Source: Intrasporangiaceae bacterium (GTDB lineage: Bacteria; Actinomycetota; Actinomycetes; Actinomycetales; Dermatophilaceae). Taken from it: DNA of 64,000 nucleotides. Position 1 is the first letter of the stretch. Each line of letters begins with the position of its first letter. Position numbers and translations under genes: made by a program. The stretch spans positions 1-64,000 of the forward strand of contig JAJPIW010000027.1 of assembly GCA_021324575.1 (NCBI GenBank). The letters are read 5' to 3'. Positions 38,563-48,620 of this stretch are shown here, one piece after another. The notes beneath the pieces were generated by a model. It did not search any database. It was not told the origin of the DNA and saw nothing but the letters and a program-made list of their open reading frames with translations.

Positions 38563-39414
38563 ATGGACTGGTTGGCCGCCGTCGAACGACTGAGGAGAGA
38601 CCGTATGCCGGCCGCCCTCGTCACGCTCGTATCGGTCCGCGGCCACGCGCCCCGTGCGGCCGGCGCGAAGATGGTCGTCACCCCTGACACGGCATACGGC
38701 AGCATCGGTGGCGGGAACCTCGAGGAGACGGCCGTCGAGCGCGCTCGCGACCTCATCGCCCGGGGCGTCCGCAGCCCCGAACACCTCGAGCTGGCCCTCA
38801 ACGAGCGCGCTCCCGTCGAGCACGGCCAGCAGTGCTGCGGCGGCGAAGTGTCCATCCTCCTCGAGCCGCTCCTCGTCGCGCCGTCGGTGGCGATCTTCGG
38901 GATCGGCCATGTCGGCCTGGAGCTGGCCCGCGTGCTCGCGCGTCACGACCTCGAGCTGCACCTCGTCGACTCCCGGCGCGACCGGCTCGCGACCGACCGG
39001 CTGGCCGTCCTCGACGACGCGGTCGCGCGGGTGCACGTGCACCACGCGCCGGTGCCCGAGCTCGTCCTCGGTCAGGTCCCGGCCGGGACCCATGTCCTCA
39101 TCATGACCCACGACCACGCCGAGGATGCCGCCCTGTGCGACGGCGCGCTCCGGTGCCAGCACCTCGGCTCGGTCGGCATGATCGGGTCCTCCGCCAAGTG
39201 GCGCCGCTTCGAGAAACGCCTTGCGGCAGAAGGCCATTCGCCCGATGCCGTGGCCGGCATACGGACTCCCATCGGTCTCCCCGACCTGTCGGGCAAGGAG
39301 CCCGCGGTCATCGCCGTCTCCGTCGCGGCCGACCTGCTGCGCGTCTTCGAGTCCGAGGCGGGTGCAGCAGTCGGTTCGGCCCGCGATGCTGGCCGCCTGG
39401 GCGCACACCGATGA
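38563..39414 (+). CDS. xdhC: xanthine dehydrogenase accessory protein XdhC
   Basis: A 283-residue XdhC, which binds molybdenum cofactor, helps its sulfuration and inserts it into XdhB. It shows LVSVRGHAPRAAGAKM, SIGGGNLEE, the cysteine pair GQQCCGGE, the Rossmann-like FGIGHVGLELARVL and LGSVGMIGSSAKWRRF. It starts 3 bp after xdhB and overlaps guaD by four bases, so all are co-translated. Confidence 0.93.
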   Translation: MDWLAAVERLRRDRMPAALVTLVSVRGHAPRAAGAKMVVTPDTAYGSIGGGNLEETAVERARDLIARGVRSPEHLELALNERAPVEHGQQCCGGEVSILLEPLLVAPSVAIFGIGHVGLELARVLARHDLELHLVDSRRDRLATDRLAVLDDAVARVHVHHAPVPELVLGQVPAGTHVLIMTHDHAEDAALCDGALRCQHLGSVGMIGSSAKWRRFEKRLAAEGHSPDAVAGIRTPIGLPDLSGKEPAVIAVSVAADLLRVFESEAGAAVGSARDAGRLGAHR

Positions 39415-40721
39415 CGCTCTTCCGCGCCACCGTCCTCGACACTCCGGACAGCCCCTTCACCGGGGGCGTCCTGCGGTCCGAGGAGGACTGCGCGATCGTC
39501 GTGGACGACGGCGTCATCGTGGCGCGCGGGCCCTACGCCGAGGTGCGGACGGCCCATCCTGGCGAGGAGGTCCTCGACCTGCGGGAGGGCATGATCCTGC
39601 CGGGGCTGGTCGACACGCACGTGCACTTCCCGCAGGTCCGGGTCATCGGCGGGCTCGGGATGCCACTGCTCGACTGGCTCGACCAGTGCGCGCTCCCGGA
39701 GGAGATGCGGCTGGCCGACGTCGAGGCCGCGCGCGGTATCGCCAAGGACTTCGTCACCGGCCTGGTCGACGCAGGGACGACGACGGCCCTCGTCTTCGGG
39801 TCCCACTTCGCCGGCGCGGTCGACGTAATGTTCGAGACAGCCGACCAGTGGGGGCTGCGGGTCACGACCGGGCTCGTCACGTCCGACCGGATCCTGCCCG
39901 AGCCGTTGCTCACCACACCAGCCCGCGCGTATGCCGAGTCCGCCGAGCTCGCCGCCCGCTGGCACGGCAAGGACCGGCTCCGGTATGCCGTGACGCCGCG
40001 GTTCTCGCTGTCGGCGAGTGAGGCGATCCTCGAGTCGTGCGGGGCCACGTTCCGCGACGTCGAGGGGTCGTTCTTCACCTCGCACGTCAACGAGAACGAC
40101 GCCGAGATCGCTGAGGTAGCAAGGCTTTTCGGCGGATCCTCCTATGTCGACACGTATGCCGTGCACGGCCTGCTCAACCGGCGCTCGGTGCTGGCCCACA
40201 ACGTCCACCCCACCGACGCCGAGCTGGCCACCCTCGCCGGGCTCGACGCCTCGGTCGCACACTGCCCGACGTCGAACTCCGCCCTCGGCAGCGGCCTCTT
40301 CCCGCTCCGTCGCCACGTCGAGGCCGGGGTCAGAGTGGCGATGGGCTCAGATGTCGGTGCGGGGACGGGCTTCTCGCTTCTCAAGGAGGGGCTGCAGGCC
40401 TACTTCATGCAGCGGCTGCTCGGCGGCGAGGGGCTGCCGCTCACCTCGGCCCACCTGCTCTGGCTCTGCACGGCCGCCGGGGCAGACGCCCTCGCCTTGG
40501 CCGACACCGTCGGCGACCTGTCGGTGGGCAAGCAGTTCGACGCGGTCTGGCTGCTGCCAGAGGCCGGGAACCCGCTCGCTGTCGGGCTCGGCAACGCCAG
40601 GTCTGCCGACGACGCGCTGTCCAAGGTGTTCGCCCTCGGCACCACCTCGGACATCGGTGGCGTCTGGGTCGGCGGCGACCAGATCGCCGCCGGTCGGTGG
40701 CACCGCCCCCGCCGTGCATAA
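39411..40721 (+). CDS. guaD: guanine deaminase
   Basis: A 436-residue amidohydrolase converting guanine to xanthine and ammonia, feeding XDH. The zinc site is LVDTHVHFPQ, then FTSHVNEND, SVLAHNVHPTD and MGSDVGAG; DAGTTTALVFGS and HCPTSNSALGSGLFP are GuaD hallmarks. Start ATG at 39411 overlaps the xdhC stop (ATGA). It ends 14 bp from the convergent malate synthase stop. Confidence 0.95.
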   Translation: MTLFRATVLDTPDSPFTGGVLRSEEDCAIVVDDGVIVARGPYAEVRTAHPGEEVLDLREGMILPGLVDTHVHFPQVRVIGGLGMPLLDWLDQCALPEEMRLADVEAARGIAKDFVTGLVDAGTTTALVFGSHFAGAVDVMFETADQWGLRVTTGLVTSDRILPEPLLTTPARAYAESAELAARWHGKDRLRYAVTPRFSLSASEAILESCGATFRDVEGSFFTSHVNENDAEIAEVARLFGGSSYVDTYAVHGLLNRRSVLAHNVHPTDAELATLAGLDASVAHCPTSNSALGSGLFPLRRHVEAGVRVAMGSDVGAGTGFSLLKEGLQAYFMQRLLGGEGLPLTSAHLLWLCTAAGADALALADTVGDLSVGKQFDAVWLLPEAGNPLAVGLGNARSADDALSKVFALGTTSDIGGVWVGGDQIAAGRWHRPRRA

Positions 40722-40734
40722 CTCTCCGCTCAGC

Positions 40735-42339
<1,605 letters not shown>

Positions 42340-42493
42340 GCTTCTCCTCTGTTGCAACGGTTCGTGCGGGGTTCGTGCGGTGTTCTTGCGGTGAGCTCGG
42401 GGTCTGGCGGGGGCGGACAGCAAGCCCTGCGACGACGCCGTCCCGTAGGATTCCAGCATACGGAAATCCGTTACCGAATGCTAAGGAGCCCCG
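42340..42493. promoter_or_regulatory. aceB-iclR divergent promoter with candidate IclR site
   Basis: ACGGAAATCCGT (42460-42471) is a 5-2-5 inverted repeat, followed by TTACCG, close to the start of the IclR gene. TCCGTTACCG resembles TCCGTTATCCG in the urate oxidase promoter. Closer to aceB, GTTGCAAC (42352-42359) is an 8-bp palindrome next to the ribosome site. Binding by the adjacent IclR protein is inferred. Confidence 0.5.
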
Positions 42494-43315
42494 ATGGCTG
42501 CCCAGACCGCGGACTCCCCGACCCCGAGCGACGACGCGGTCACCACGGACGAGGCCAAGCCGGCCCGCATCGGTGGCGGGGTCCAGTCCCTCGAGCGCGC
42601 CTTCGCCATCCTGGAGACCCTCGCCGACGCCGGCGGCGTGATCGGCCTGTCGCAGCTCGCCACCGATGCCGATCTGCCGCTGCCGACCATCCACCGGCTG
42701 GTCCGGACCCTCGTCGACCTCGGCTACGTCCGGCAGGAGCCGAGCCGCCAGTACTCCCTCGGTCCGCGGCTCATCCGGTTGGGCGAGATGACCTCGAAAA
42801 TGCTTGGTACCTGGGCCCGCCCGCACCTGGCTGCCGTCGTCGAACAGCTCGGGGAGTCGGTCAACCTGGCCATGCTCGACGGGGACGAGATCGTCTACGT
42901 CGGCCAGGTGCAGGGCTCGCGGAACTCGATGCGGATGTTCACCGAGGTCGGCCGTCGCGCCCTCCCGCACGCCACCGCGGTCGGTAAGGCGATCCTCGCC
43001 CAGGAGTCCGACGCCGACGTCCGCGCCCTCCTGGCCCGGACCGGTATGCCGCGGCACACGGAGCACACGCTCACCACCGCGGCCGCGTTCCTCGCCGAGC
43101 TCGCCGAGACCCGGCGCACCGGATACGCCATCGACGACGGCGAGCAGGAGCTCGGCGTCCGATGCGTGGCGGTGCCCGTCCTCGACGCGCCCCGGCTGCT
43201 CGCCCTGTCGACCTCCGGCCCCGCGCCGCGGATGACCGACGCCTTCGTCGCCGAGGCGGTGCCGCTGCTCGCCGAGGCCGCCGCCCGGATCAGCGCCGAG
43301 GTCGGCCGCCGCTGA
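42494..43315 (+). CDS. IclR family transcriptional regulator (AllR-like role likely)
   Basis: A 273-residue IclR regulator. After a 28-residue acidic N-terminus comes the winged helix (VQSLERAFAILETLADA, IGLSQLATDADLPLPTIHRLVRTL) and the C-terminal effector domain (MLDGDEIVYVGQVQG, ALPHATAVGKAIL, GYAIDDGEQELGVRCVAVPV). In other bacteria the IclR-type repressors AllR and IclR sense allantoin/glyoxylate or glyoxylate/pyruvate, a match for aceB next door and the purine region. The real ligand is unknown. GGAG precedes the ATG at 42494. Confidence 0.88.
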   Translation: MAAQTADSPTPSDDAVTTDEAKPARIGGGVQSLERAFAILETLADAGGVIGLSQLATDADLPLPTIHRLVRTLVDLGYVRQEPSRQYSLGPRLIRLGEMTSKMLGTWARPHLAAVVEQLGESVNLAMLDGDEIVYVGQVQGSRNSMRMFTEVGRRALPHATAVGKAILAQESDADVRALLARTGMPRHTEHTLTTAAAFLAELAETRRTGYAIDDGEQELGVRCVAVPVLDAPRLLALSTSGPAPRMTDAFVAEAVPLLAEAAARISAEVGRR

Positions 43316-43333
43316 TCCCCGCCCGCGGGCATC

Positions 43334-44509
43334 ATGGTCACCATGACCGAGCGGGCGCGACCGAACGCCGATCCGCTGCTCCCCCTGTGGCGGTCGGCGC
43401 AGGTCTTCCGGCTCGCCTCCCTCGCGTATGCCATGGCGATCCTCGCCGGCTCGATGGACCGGGTGGTCCACCCCGTCGCCGCGTGGTCACTGATGGCCGT
43501 CCAGGTCGCGTGGTCCGGCTTCGCGGTGACGGCTCTGTCGGCGGCCGGCCGCGCCCGGCATACGGTCGTGATTCTCGACATCGTCGTCACTGTCGCGCTC
43601 ATCTTCGGCAGCTGGCTCGGTGCGCCCGCACACGCCTGGCAGACCCACGACGTCCTGCCCACCGTCCTGTGGACCTGCAACGCGATCGTCTCGGCGGCGA
43701 TCCTCTGGGGCCGGCGGATCGGGATGGTCGTCGCGTTCGTCGTCGCCATGTCCTGCAACGTGGTCACCGACGACGTCCTCACGCCGCTGACCGTCAACGC
43801 GACGCTGCCCGTCCTCGTCTGCGTCGGCCTCGCGATCGGCGCCCTGGCCCGGACCGCCGAGCACGCCAACGCCCAGCTCCAGGAGGCTGTCGAGCTGCGC
43901 GCCGCCACCGAGGAACGCGAGCGGCTCGCCCGCCAGGTCCACGACGGCGCCCTCCAGGTCCTCTCCCTCGTCTCCCGTCGCGATGGCGCGGTCGACCCCG
44001 AGCTGGCCGCGATGGCGCGGGCCCAGGAGCAGTCCTTGCGGCACCTCCTCACCCAGCTGTCCCCCACTGGCACAACGCAGTCCCGTATGCCGGTCGGCTC
44101 GGGGAGCGTCGACGTCGCCGCTGCGCTGACCGGGTTCGCGGGCGAGCGGGTGAGCGTGTCGGCGCCGCAGGACCCGGTCCTGCTGCCCGCGGCATACGGG
44201 GAGGAGCTGGTTGCTGCGGCCCGCGAGGCGCTCCACAACGTCGTGTCACACGCCGGGCCGGACGCGCGGGCGTACGTCCTGCTGGAGGACCTCGGCGACG
44301 AGGTGGCGTTGACCGTCCGCGACGACGGCCCCGGCATCCCGCCCGGGCGACTCGCCCAAGCGATGGCTCAGGGCCGGCTCGGGGCCAGCCAGTCGATTCG
44401 TGGCAGGATCGAATCCCTCGGCGGCACAGCGGTTCTGGAGACTTCGCCGGGTGAGGGCACTGAGTGGGAGCTGCGCATGCCGCGGGCTCCGGAGGGAAGG
44501 GCATCGTGA
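43334..44509 (+). CDS. MacS-like sensor histidine kinase
   Basis: A 391-residue kinase. The N-terminal 170 residues carry about five membrane helices of the MacS/DUF5931 kind (LWRSAQVFRLASLAYAMAI). The HisKA_3 dimerisation box is RERLARQVHDGALQVL with the phospho-His near residue 205, and the HATPase_c domain shows AAREALHNVVSHAG, VRDDGPGIPPG and GEGTEWELRMP. It starts 18 bp after the IclR gene and overlaps the response regulator by four bases. The internal Met at 43343 is an alternative start. Confidence 0.85.
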   Translation: MVTMTERARPNADPLLPLWRSAQVFRLASLAYAMAILAGSMDRVVHPVAAWSLMAVQVAWSGFAVTALSAAGRARHTVVILDIVVTVALIFGSWLGAPAHAWQTHDVLPTVLWTCNAIVSAAILWGRRIGMVVAFVVAMSCNVVTDDVLTPLTVNATLPVLVCVGLAIGALARTAEHANAQLQEAVELRAATEERERLARQVHDGALQVLSLVSRRDGAVDPELAAMARAQEQSLRHLLTQLSPTGTTQSRMPVGSGSVDVAAALTGFAGERVSVSAPQDPVLLPAAYGEELVAAAREALHNVVSHAGPDARAYVLLEDLGDEVALTVRDDGPGIPPGRLAQAMAQGRLGASQSIRGRIESLGGTAVLETSPGEGTEWELRMPRAPEGRAS

Positions 44510-45210
44510 ACGACCTCGAGGACGTCGTCGAACCGATCACCGTCATGGTCGTCGACGACCACCCGATGTGGCGCGATGCGGTGAGCCGCGACCTGGATGC
44601 TGCCGGGTTCCGGGTCGTGGCAACGGCCGACGCGGTCGCGAGCGCTGGCCCGCGCGCGGCCGCGACCCGTCCCAACGTGGTCCTCATGGACATGCAGCTG
44701 CCCGACGGGACGGGCACCGACGCGACGGCCGCCGTTCTCGCTGCGTCGCCCGGGTCGTGCGTCCTCGTCCTGTCGGCGTCCTCCGAGCGCGACGACGTCC
44801 TGGAGGCGGTCAAGGCGGGCGCGACCGGCTACCTCGTCAAGAGCGCGTCGGCCGCCGAGCTGGTCGAGGCCGTGAAGCGGACCGCCGACGGTCAGGCCGT
44901 CTTCACGCCCGGGCTCGCCGGGCTCGTCCTCGGTGAGTACCGCCGTATGTCGACGGTTCCCGCCGCCGCCGACGAGATGCCGAAGCCGACGCTCACGCCC
45001 CGCGAGACCGAGGTGCTGCGACTCGTCGCCAAGGGCCTGGCTGCCAAGCAGATCGCCACCCGGCTGGGTCTGTCCCACCGCACGGTCGAGAACCACGTGC
45101 AGGCGACCCTGCGCAAGCTCCAGCTCGCCAACCGCGTGGAGCTCACCCGCTACGCCATCCGCGAAGGCCTCGACGACGACCAGACCAGACCCGCTGTGGC
45201 AAACCCCTAG
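44506..45210 (+). CDS. MacR-like NarL/LuxR response regulator
   Basis: A 234-residue regulator. The receiver domain has acidic residues in MVVDDHPM, the phospho-acceptor Asp62 in VLMDMQLPDG, and Lys in GYLVKSAS. The LuxR-type HTH is LTPRETEVLRLVAKGLAAKQIATRL, quoted here only in outline, and ends RTVENHVQATLRKLQL. GTG start at 44506 overlaps the kinase stop. Streptomyces MacR binds TGAGTAC-NN-GTACTCA; a site of that design lies at 45217-45232, before the DUF2339 gene. Confidence 0.85.
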   Translation: MNDLEDVVEPITVMVVDDHPMWRDAVSRDLDAAGFRVVATADAVASAGPRAAATRPNVVLMDMQLPDGTGTDATAAVLAASPGSCVLVLSASSERDDVLEAVKAGATGYLVKSASAAELVEAVKRTADGQAVFTPGLAGLVLGEYRRMSTVPAAADEMPKPTLTPRETEVLRLVAKGLAAKQIATRLGLSHRTVENHVQATLRKLQLANRVELTRYAIREGLDDDQTRPAVANP

Positions 45211-45232
45211 GGGTTCTGAGTAGCACTACGCA
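45202..45232 (+). promoter_or_regulatory. 14-bp palindrome and MacR-like operator before the DUF2339 gene
   Basis: AACCCCTAGGGGTT (45202-45215) is a perfect palindrome centred on the stop codon of the response regulator. Directly after it, TGAGTAG-CA-CTACGCA (45217-45232) is a 7-2-7 inverted repeat with one mismatch and the layout of the MacR consensus. It is 35 bp before the ATG of the DUF2339 gene. Confidence 0.55.
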
Positions 45233-45266
45233 TCCGTGGTTACCGGCCGGTCACAAGGCTGGCGGC

Positions 45267-47240
45267 ATGACCTCGACGCCCTCCCTGGACCCGGCTCTCC
45301 TCGACCGGCTCTCGCGCCAGTGCGCCACCCTCTCGCGCGACTTCGACCGCTTCGGCGCCGACCTCTACGCGCTGACCATTGCCGTCGAGGCCGCCGCCAA
45401 CGCCCCCGAGCCGGCCCCGGCCCTGTCACTGGCTGACCCAATTGTTCCGGTAGTCACACCCGCCCATGCTCAGGGCCCCGTGACCACCGGTACAAATGTG
45501 CCGGTAGCAACGCCTGCCGCCAGCCAGGCGCCCGCTCCAGCTGCCCCCGCCCGGGTGACCGAGCCGCCAACTGTTCAGACAGTCACACGCCCGCCGACCC
45601 CGCATCCGGCCTTTCCGTATGCCGGCCCGTCGTCTCCGCCCACCCCTGGGCCGTCGGTCGCCGAGCCGTGGTGGCAGCGAGACGGCTGGGTCAGCCGGGT
45701 CCTGGCCATCGCCGGGGTGGCCATCACCCTCGTCGGCGTCGTCATGCTCCTCGTCCTCGCCGCCAAGGCCGGGCTGCTCCGTCCAGAGGTCCGCGTCGGA
45801 GCAGGAGCGGTCCTCGCCGGCGTTCTCGCCTACGCCGGCCACCGGATCAACCGGCGCCCCGGCGGCCGGGTCGGCGGGGTGGCGCTCGTGGCCACCGGGG
45901 TCGCCGCCGCCTACCTGGACATCGTCGCCGCCACCTCGATCTACCACTGGGTCCACCCGGCGGTCGGCCTGGCATTCGCCGCGCTCGTCACCGGAGGCGG
46001 AGTCGCCACCGCGATGCACTGGCGCTCGCCGCACCTCGCCGTCGTCGTCAACGTCGCCTGCGCCCTCACCGCGCCGGTTCTCACCCACGGCCTCACGCTG
46101 ACCCTCGTCCTCTTCTTCGTCGTCTTCCAGCTGGCCGGCGCCGTTCCCGAGCTGCTCCGCGGCTGGTCGGTCATGGCTCCGATCCGCACGCTCCCCGTCG
46201 TCCTCACCCTCCTGGTCGTCGTCGCCCGCGACACCCACGCGATCTCGTTCGCCCAGAACCCCAGCGCGCCCACTCCCCGGCACCTGATCCTGGCAGCCGC
46301 TGTGGCCGTCATCGGCCTCGGCGTCGGCATCTGGGGCGCCCGGGTCCAGCGCCGGCCGGAGATCGCCGCCCTCACCGCCGGTGCCGCCACGACCCCGCTC
46401 CTCTACGTCACCCAGCTCAGCCACCGCCCGACCTCGCTCATCCTCGGCTTCACGACCGCTCTGGCGGCTTGGGCGCTGCTCGTTCTCGTCCGCCGCGACG
46501 CGGCCCCGATCCGGGTCGTCCTCGCCAGCGTCGGCGGGCTCGCGCTGCTCATCGGCTGCCTCGCCATCCCGACCAAGGACCCCGTCCTCGACGCCGTCCC
46601 GTTCCTCGCGGTCGCCGTCATCGCCGCCGCCCTGGCCACCCGCATCCGGTCGCACATCATCGAGGCGTATGCCGCGGCATACGGGGTCATCGGAGTCGTC
46701 CTCACCCTGGACCGGATCGGCCCGCATGCCTTGTCCGACAAGGAGACTGCCCTGCGCACCCTGGGCGCGAACTCGATCGTCGTCGGCGTCCTGCTCCTCA
46801 CGGTGACCGTCCTGGCAGCCCTCGCCGTCCGCCGGCTCGGGGTCGTCCAGCGGGCTGCGCTGCCGGTCATCGCGACCGGTCTCTCGGTCGGGCTGTATGC
46901 CGTGACGATTGTCTGCGTGTCCGTCCCGGTTGCCCTGGGCGGCGCCGACACGGCCTTCCACGTCGGGCACTTCGCGGCGACCACGGCGTGGATGCTGGCC
47001 GGGTGCGGGGCCCTCGTGCTGGGACTGGCGCGACCGGCATACGCCAAGATCCTGCTCGCCACCGGACTGGCGACGGTCGCCTCGGCCCTGGCCAAGCTGG
47101 TGACCTATGACATGGCAACGCTGTCGGGGTTCACGAGGGCGGCGACGTTCCTCGTGACTGGCGTGTTGCTGCTCGTGGCCGGGGCACGCTACGCCCGCGC
47201 GTTCGCCGATCGAGAGGGGACTCCGGCGACGCCCGCGTAG
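45267..47240 (+). CDS. DUF2339-type polytopic membrane protein
   Basis: A 657-residue protein: an N-terminal coiled segment (LLDRLSRQCATLSRDFDRFGADLY), a 90-residue Ala/Pro/Thr-rich linker, WWQRDGWVSRVLAIAGVAITLVG in outline, and then some 16 membrane helices in the DUF2339 pattern. Function is unknown for the family; cell-envelope roles are suspected. A MacR-like site precedes it, so the adjacent two-component system probably controls it. A bidirectional terminator follows. Confidence 0.75.
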   Translation: MTSTPSLDPALLDRLSRQCATLSRDFDRFGADLYALTIAVEAAANAPEPAPALSLADPIVPVVTPAHAQGPVTTGTNVPVATPAASQAPAPAAPARVTEPPTVQTVTRPPTPHPAFPYAGPSSPPTPGPSVAEPWWQRDGWVSRVLAIAGVAITLVGVVMLLVLAAKAGLLRPEVRVGAGAVLAGVLAYAGHRINRRPGGRVGGVALVATGVAAAYLDIVAATSIYHWVHPAVGLAFAALVTGGGVATAMHWRSPHLAVVVNVACALTAPVLTHGLTLTLVLFFVVFQLAGAVPELLRGWSVMAPIRTLPVVLTLLVVVARDTHAISFAQNPSAPTPRHLILAAAVAVIGLGVGIWGARVQRRPEIAALTAGAATTPLLYVTQLSHRPTSLILGFTTALAAWALLVLVRRDAAPIRVVLASVGGLALLIGCLAIPTKDPVLDAVPFLAVAVIAAALATRIRSHIIEAYAAAYGVIGVVLTLDRIGPHALSDKETALRTLGANSIVVGVLLLTVTVLAALAVRRLGVVQRAALPVIATGLSVGLYAVTIVCVSVPVALGGADTAFHVGHFAATTAWMLAGCGALVLGLARPAYAKILLATGLATVASALAKLVTYDMATLSGFTRAATFLVTGVLLLVAGARYARAFADREGTPATPA

Positions 47241-47254
47241 CGGGGCCACGAGGG

Positions 47255-47290
47255 ACGACGCCGCCGGGAACAGGGACCCGGCGGCGTCGT
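47255..47290. terminator. bidirectional terminator
   Basis: ACGACGCCGCCGGG (47255-47268) and CCCGGCGGCGTCGT (47277-47290) form a perfect 14-bp stem with an 8-base loop, between the convergent DUF2339 and MBL-fold genes. Confidence 0.85.
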
Positions 47291-47297
47291 TCGTGTT

Positions 47298-48458
47298 CTA
47301 GGAGGTCGAGGGGACGGCCGACGGGGTCGGGGCGATGAGCTGCCACCAGGGGTCGACGTCGGCGGGCGAGGTGGGGTCGACCCGCTCGCCCGGTCGCGGG
47401 ACGAGGATGCGGACGTCGCGGGCCTTGGCCTCGGCCCAGAGCCGGTCGACCGGCTCGGCCCACGGGTGCGGGGCGAGCCGGAAGGTCCCCCAGTGGACCG
47501 GGATCACGACGCGCGCGCCGACGTCGAGGGCGGTCGCGATCCCCTCCTCGGGGGTCATGTGGATCTCCGGCCAGCCCTCGGAGTAGGCGCCGACCTGGAT
47601 GAGCGCGAGGTCGAACGGCCCATGGGCAGAACCGATCTCGGCGAACCCGTCGAAGTAGCCGCCGTCGCCGGAGTAGAAGACGCGGTGGGTGTCGCTCGCG
47701 ATGACCCACGAGGCCCACAGGGTCCGGTCGCGGTCGCGCAGGCTGCGGCCGGAGAAGTGCTGGGCCGGCGTACAGACCAGCTGGATCCCGGCGACCGACG
47801 TCGACTCGTCCCAGTCCAGCTCGGTGATCCGCTTGACCGGCACGGCCCAGGACTCCAGGTGCGCGCCGATCCCGAGCGGGACGACGAACTGGGCTTCGGT
47901 CGAGGCGGCGAGCGCCTTGATGGTCGGCATGTCGAGGTGGTCGTAGTGGTCGTGGCTGACGAGGACGACGTCGATCGGCGGCAGGTCCGCCAAGGCGACG
48001 GGCACCTCGTGCAGCCGTTTGGGCCCGACGAGCGAGGACGGCGAGCAGCGGTCGCTCCACACCGGGTCGATGAGGACGCGGCGGTCGTCGAGCTCGACGA
48101 GGGTGGTAGCGTGGCCGAGCCAGGTGACCCGCAGCCCGTCGGTGGAGCCAGCGTCCGAACCCGCCCCAAACGTGGCGGCCGTGTCGTGGACGAGCGGCAC
48201 GGGCAGTCGCGGGACCCGCTCCTCCTTGTTCGTCGCCAGCTGCCGCAGCGTCGCACTCATCGGGGTCGCCTCGCGCGGCGGGTGCGGCCGGTTGTGGAAC
48301 TGCCCCGCGGCATACTGCGGGCTCTTCTCGACCCGCTCGCGTCGGGCGCCGGTCGCGGCCGCCCCGAACTGGCTCGGCAGCTCGCGCGCCGCCCAGAGCA
48401 GGGCCGCGAGCCCGCCCATCCCCGCCACTGCCGCACTCGTGCGGGCACTCCGGCTCAT
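47298..48458 (-). CDS. MBL-fold metallo-hydrolase (NAPE-PLD/UlaG-like)
   Basis: A 386-residue protein. A hydrophobic N-terminal segment (AAVAGMGGLAALLWAA) suggests a membrane anchor or export signal. The hydrolase domain has VTWLGHATTLVELDDRRVLIDPVWSDR in outline, the metal motif SHDHYDHLD, a later FSGDG-like FYSGDGG and IPVHWGTF. This layout is that of the NAPE-PLD-related branch that cleaves phosphodiester or lactone substrates. The substrate is not known. ATG at 48458; the frame is open 15 codons farther upstream. Confidence 0.82.
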   Translation of the reverse strand: MSRSARTSAAVAGMGGLAALLWAARELPSQFGAAATGARRERVEKSPQYAAGQFHNRPHPPREATPMSATLRQLATNKEERVPRLPVPLVHDTAATFGAGSDAGSTDGLRVTWLGHATTLVELDDRRVLIDPVWSDRCSPSSLVGPKRLHEVPVALADLPPIDVVLVSHDHYDHLDMPTIKALAASTEAQFVVPLGIGAHLESWAVPVKRITELDWDESTSVAGIQLVCTPAQHFSGRSLRDRDRTLWASWVIASDTHRVFYSGDGGYFDGFAEIGSAHGPFDLALIQVGAYSEGWPEIHMTPEEGIATALDVGARVVIPVHWGTFRLAPHPWAEPVDRLWAEAKARDVRILVPRPGERVDPTSPADVDPWWQLIAPTPSAVPSTS

Positions 48459-48563
48459 CGCTTCACTCCAGGTCGTTCGAGGGATGTCATATGCCGTGTG
48501 CAACGGTCACGCCATCGGTGCTGTTCCGATTCTCCGCCTCCAAAGACAACCGGAGACCAACGT

Positions 48564-48598
48564 GGGGTGGCCGGAACTCCTCGAGTCCCGGCCACCCC
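48564..48598 (-). terminator. terminator after the solute-binding lipoprotein gene
   Basis: GGGGTGGCCGG (48564-48574) and CCGGCCACCCC (48588-48598), an 11-bp perfect stem with a 13-base loop containing a smaller ACTC/GAGT pair. It lies 22 bp past the stop of the minus-strand gene. Confidence 0.75.
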
Positions 48599-48620
48599 TC
48601 AGCGCGGGTGGGACCTGTCG

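Noticed and set aside
42340-42459. Extended N-terminus of malate synthase
   Set aside because: A strong AGGAG precedes the ATG at 42339 and the upstream translation has no similarity to the family.
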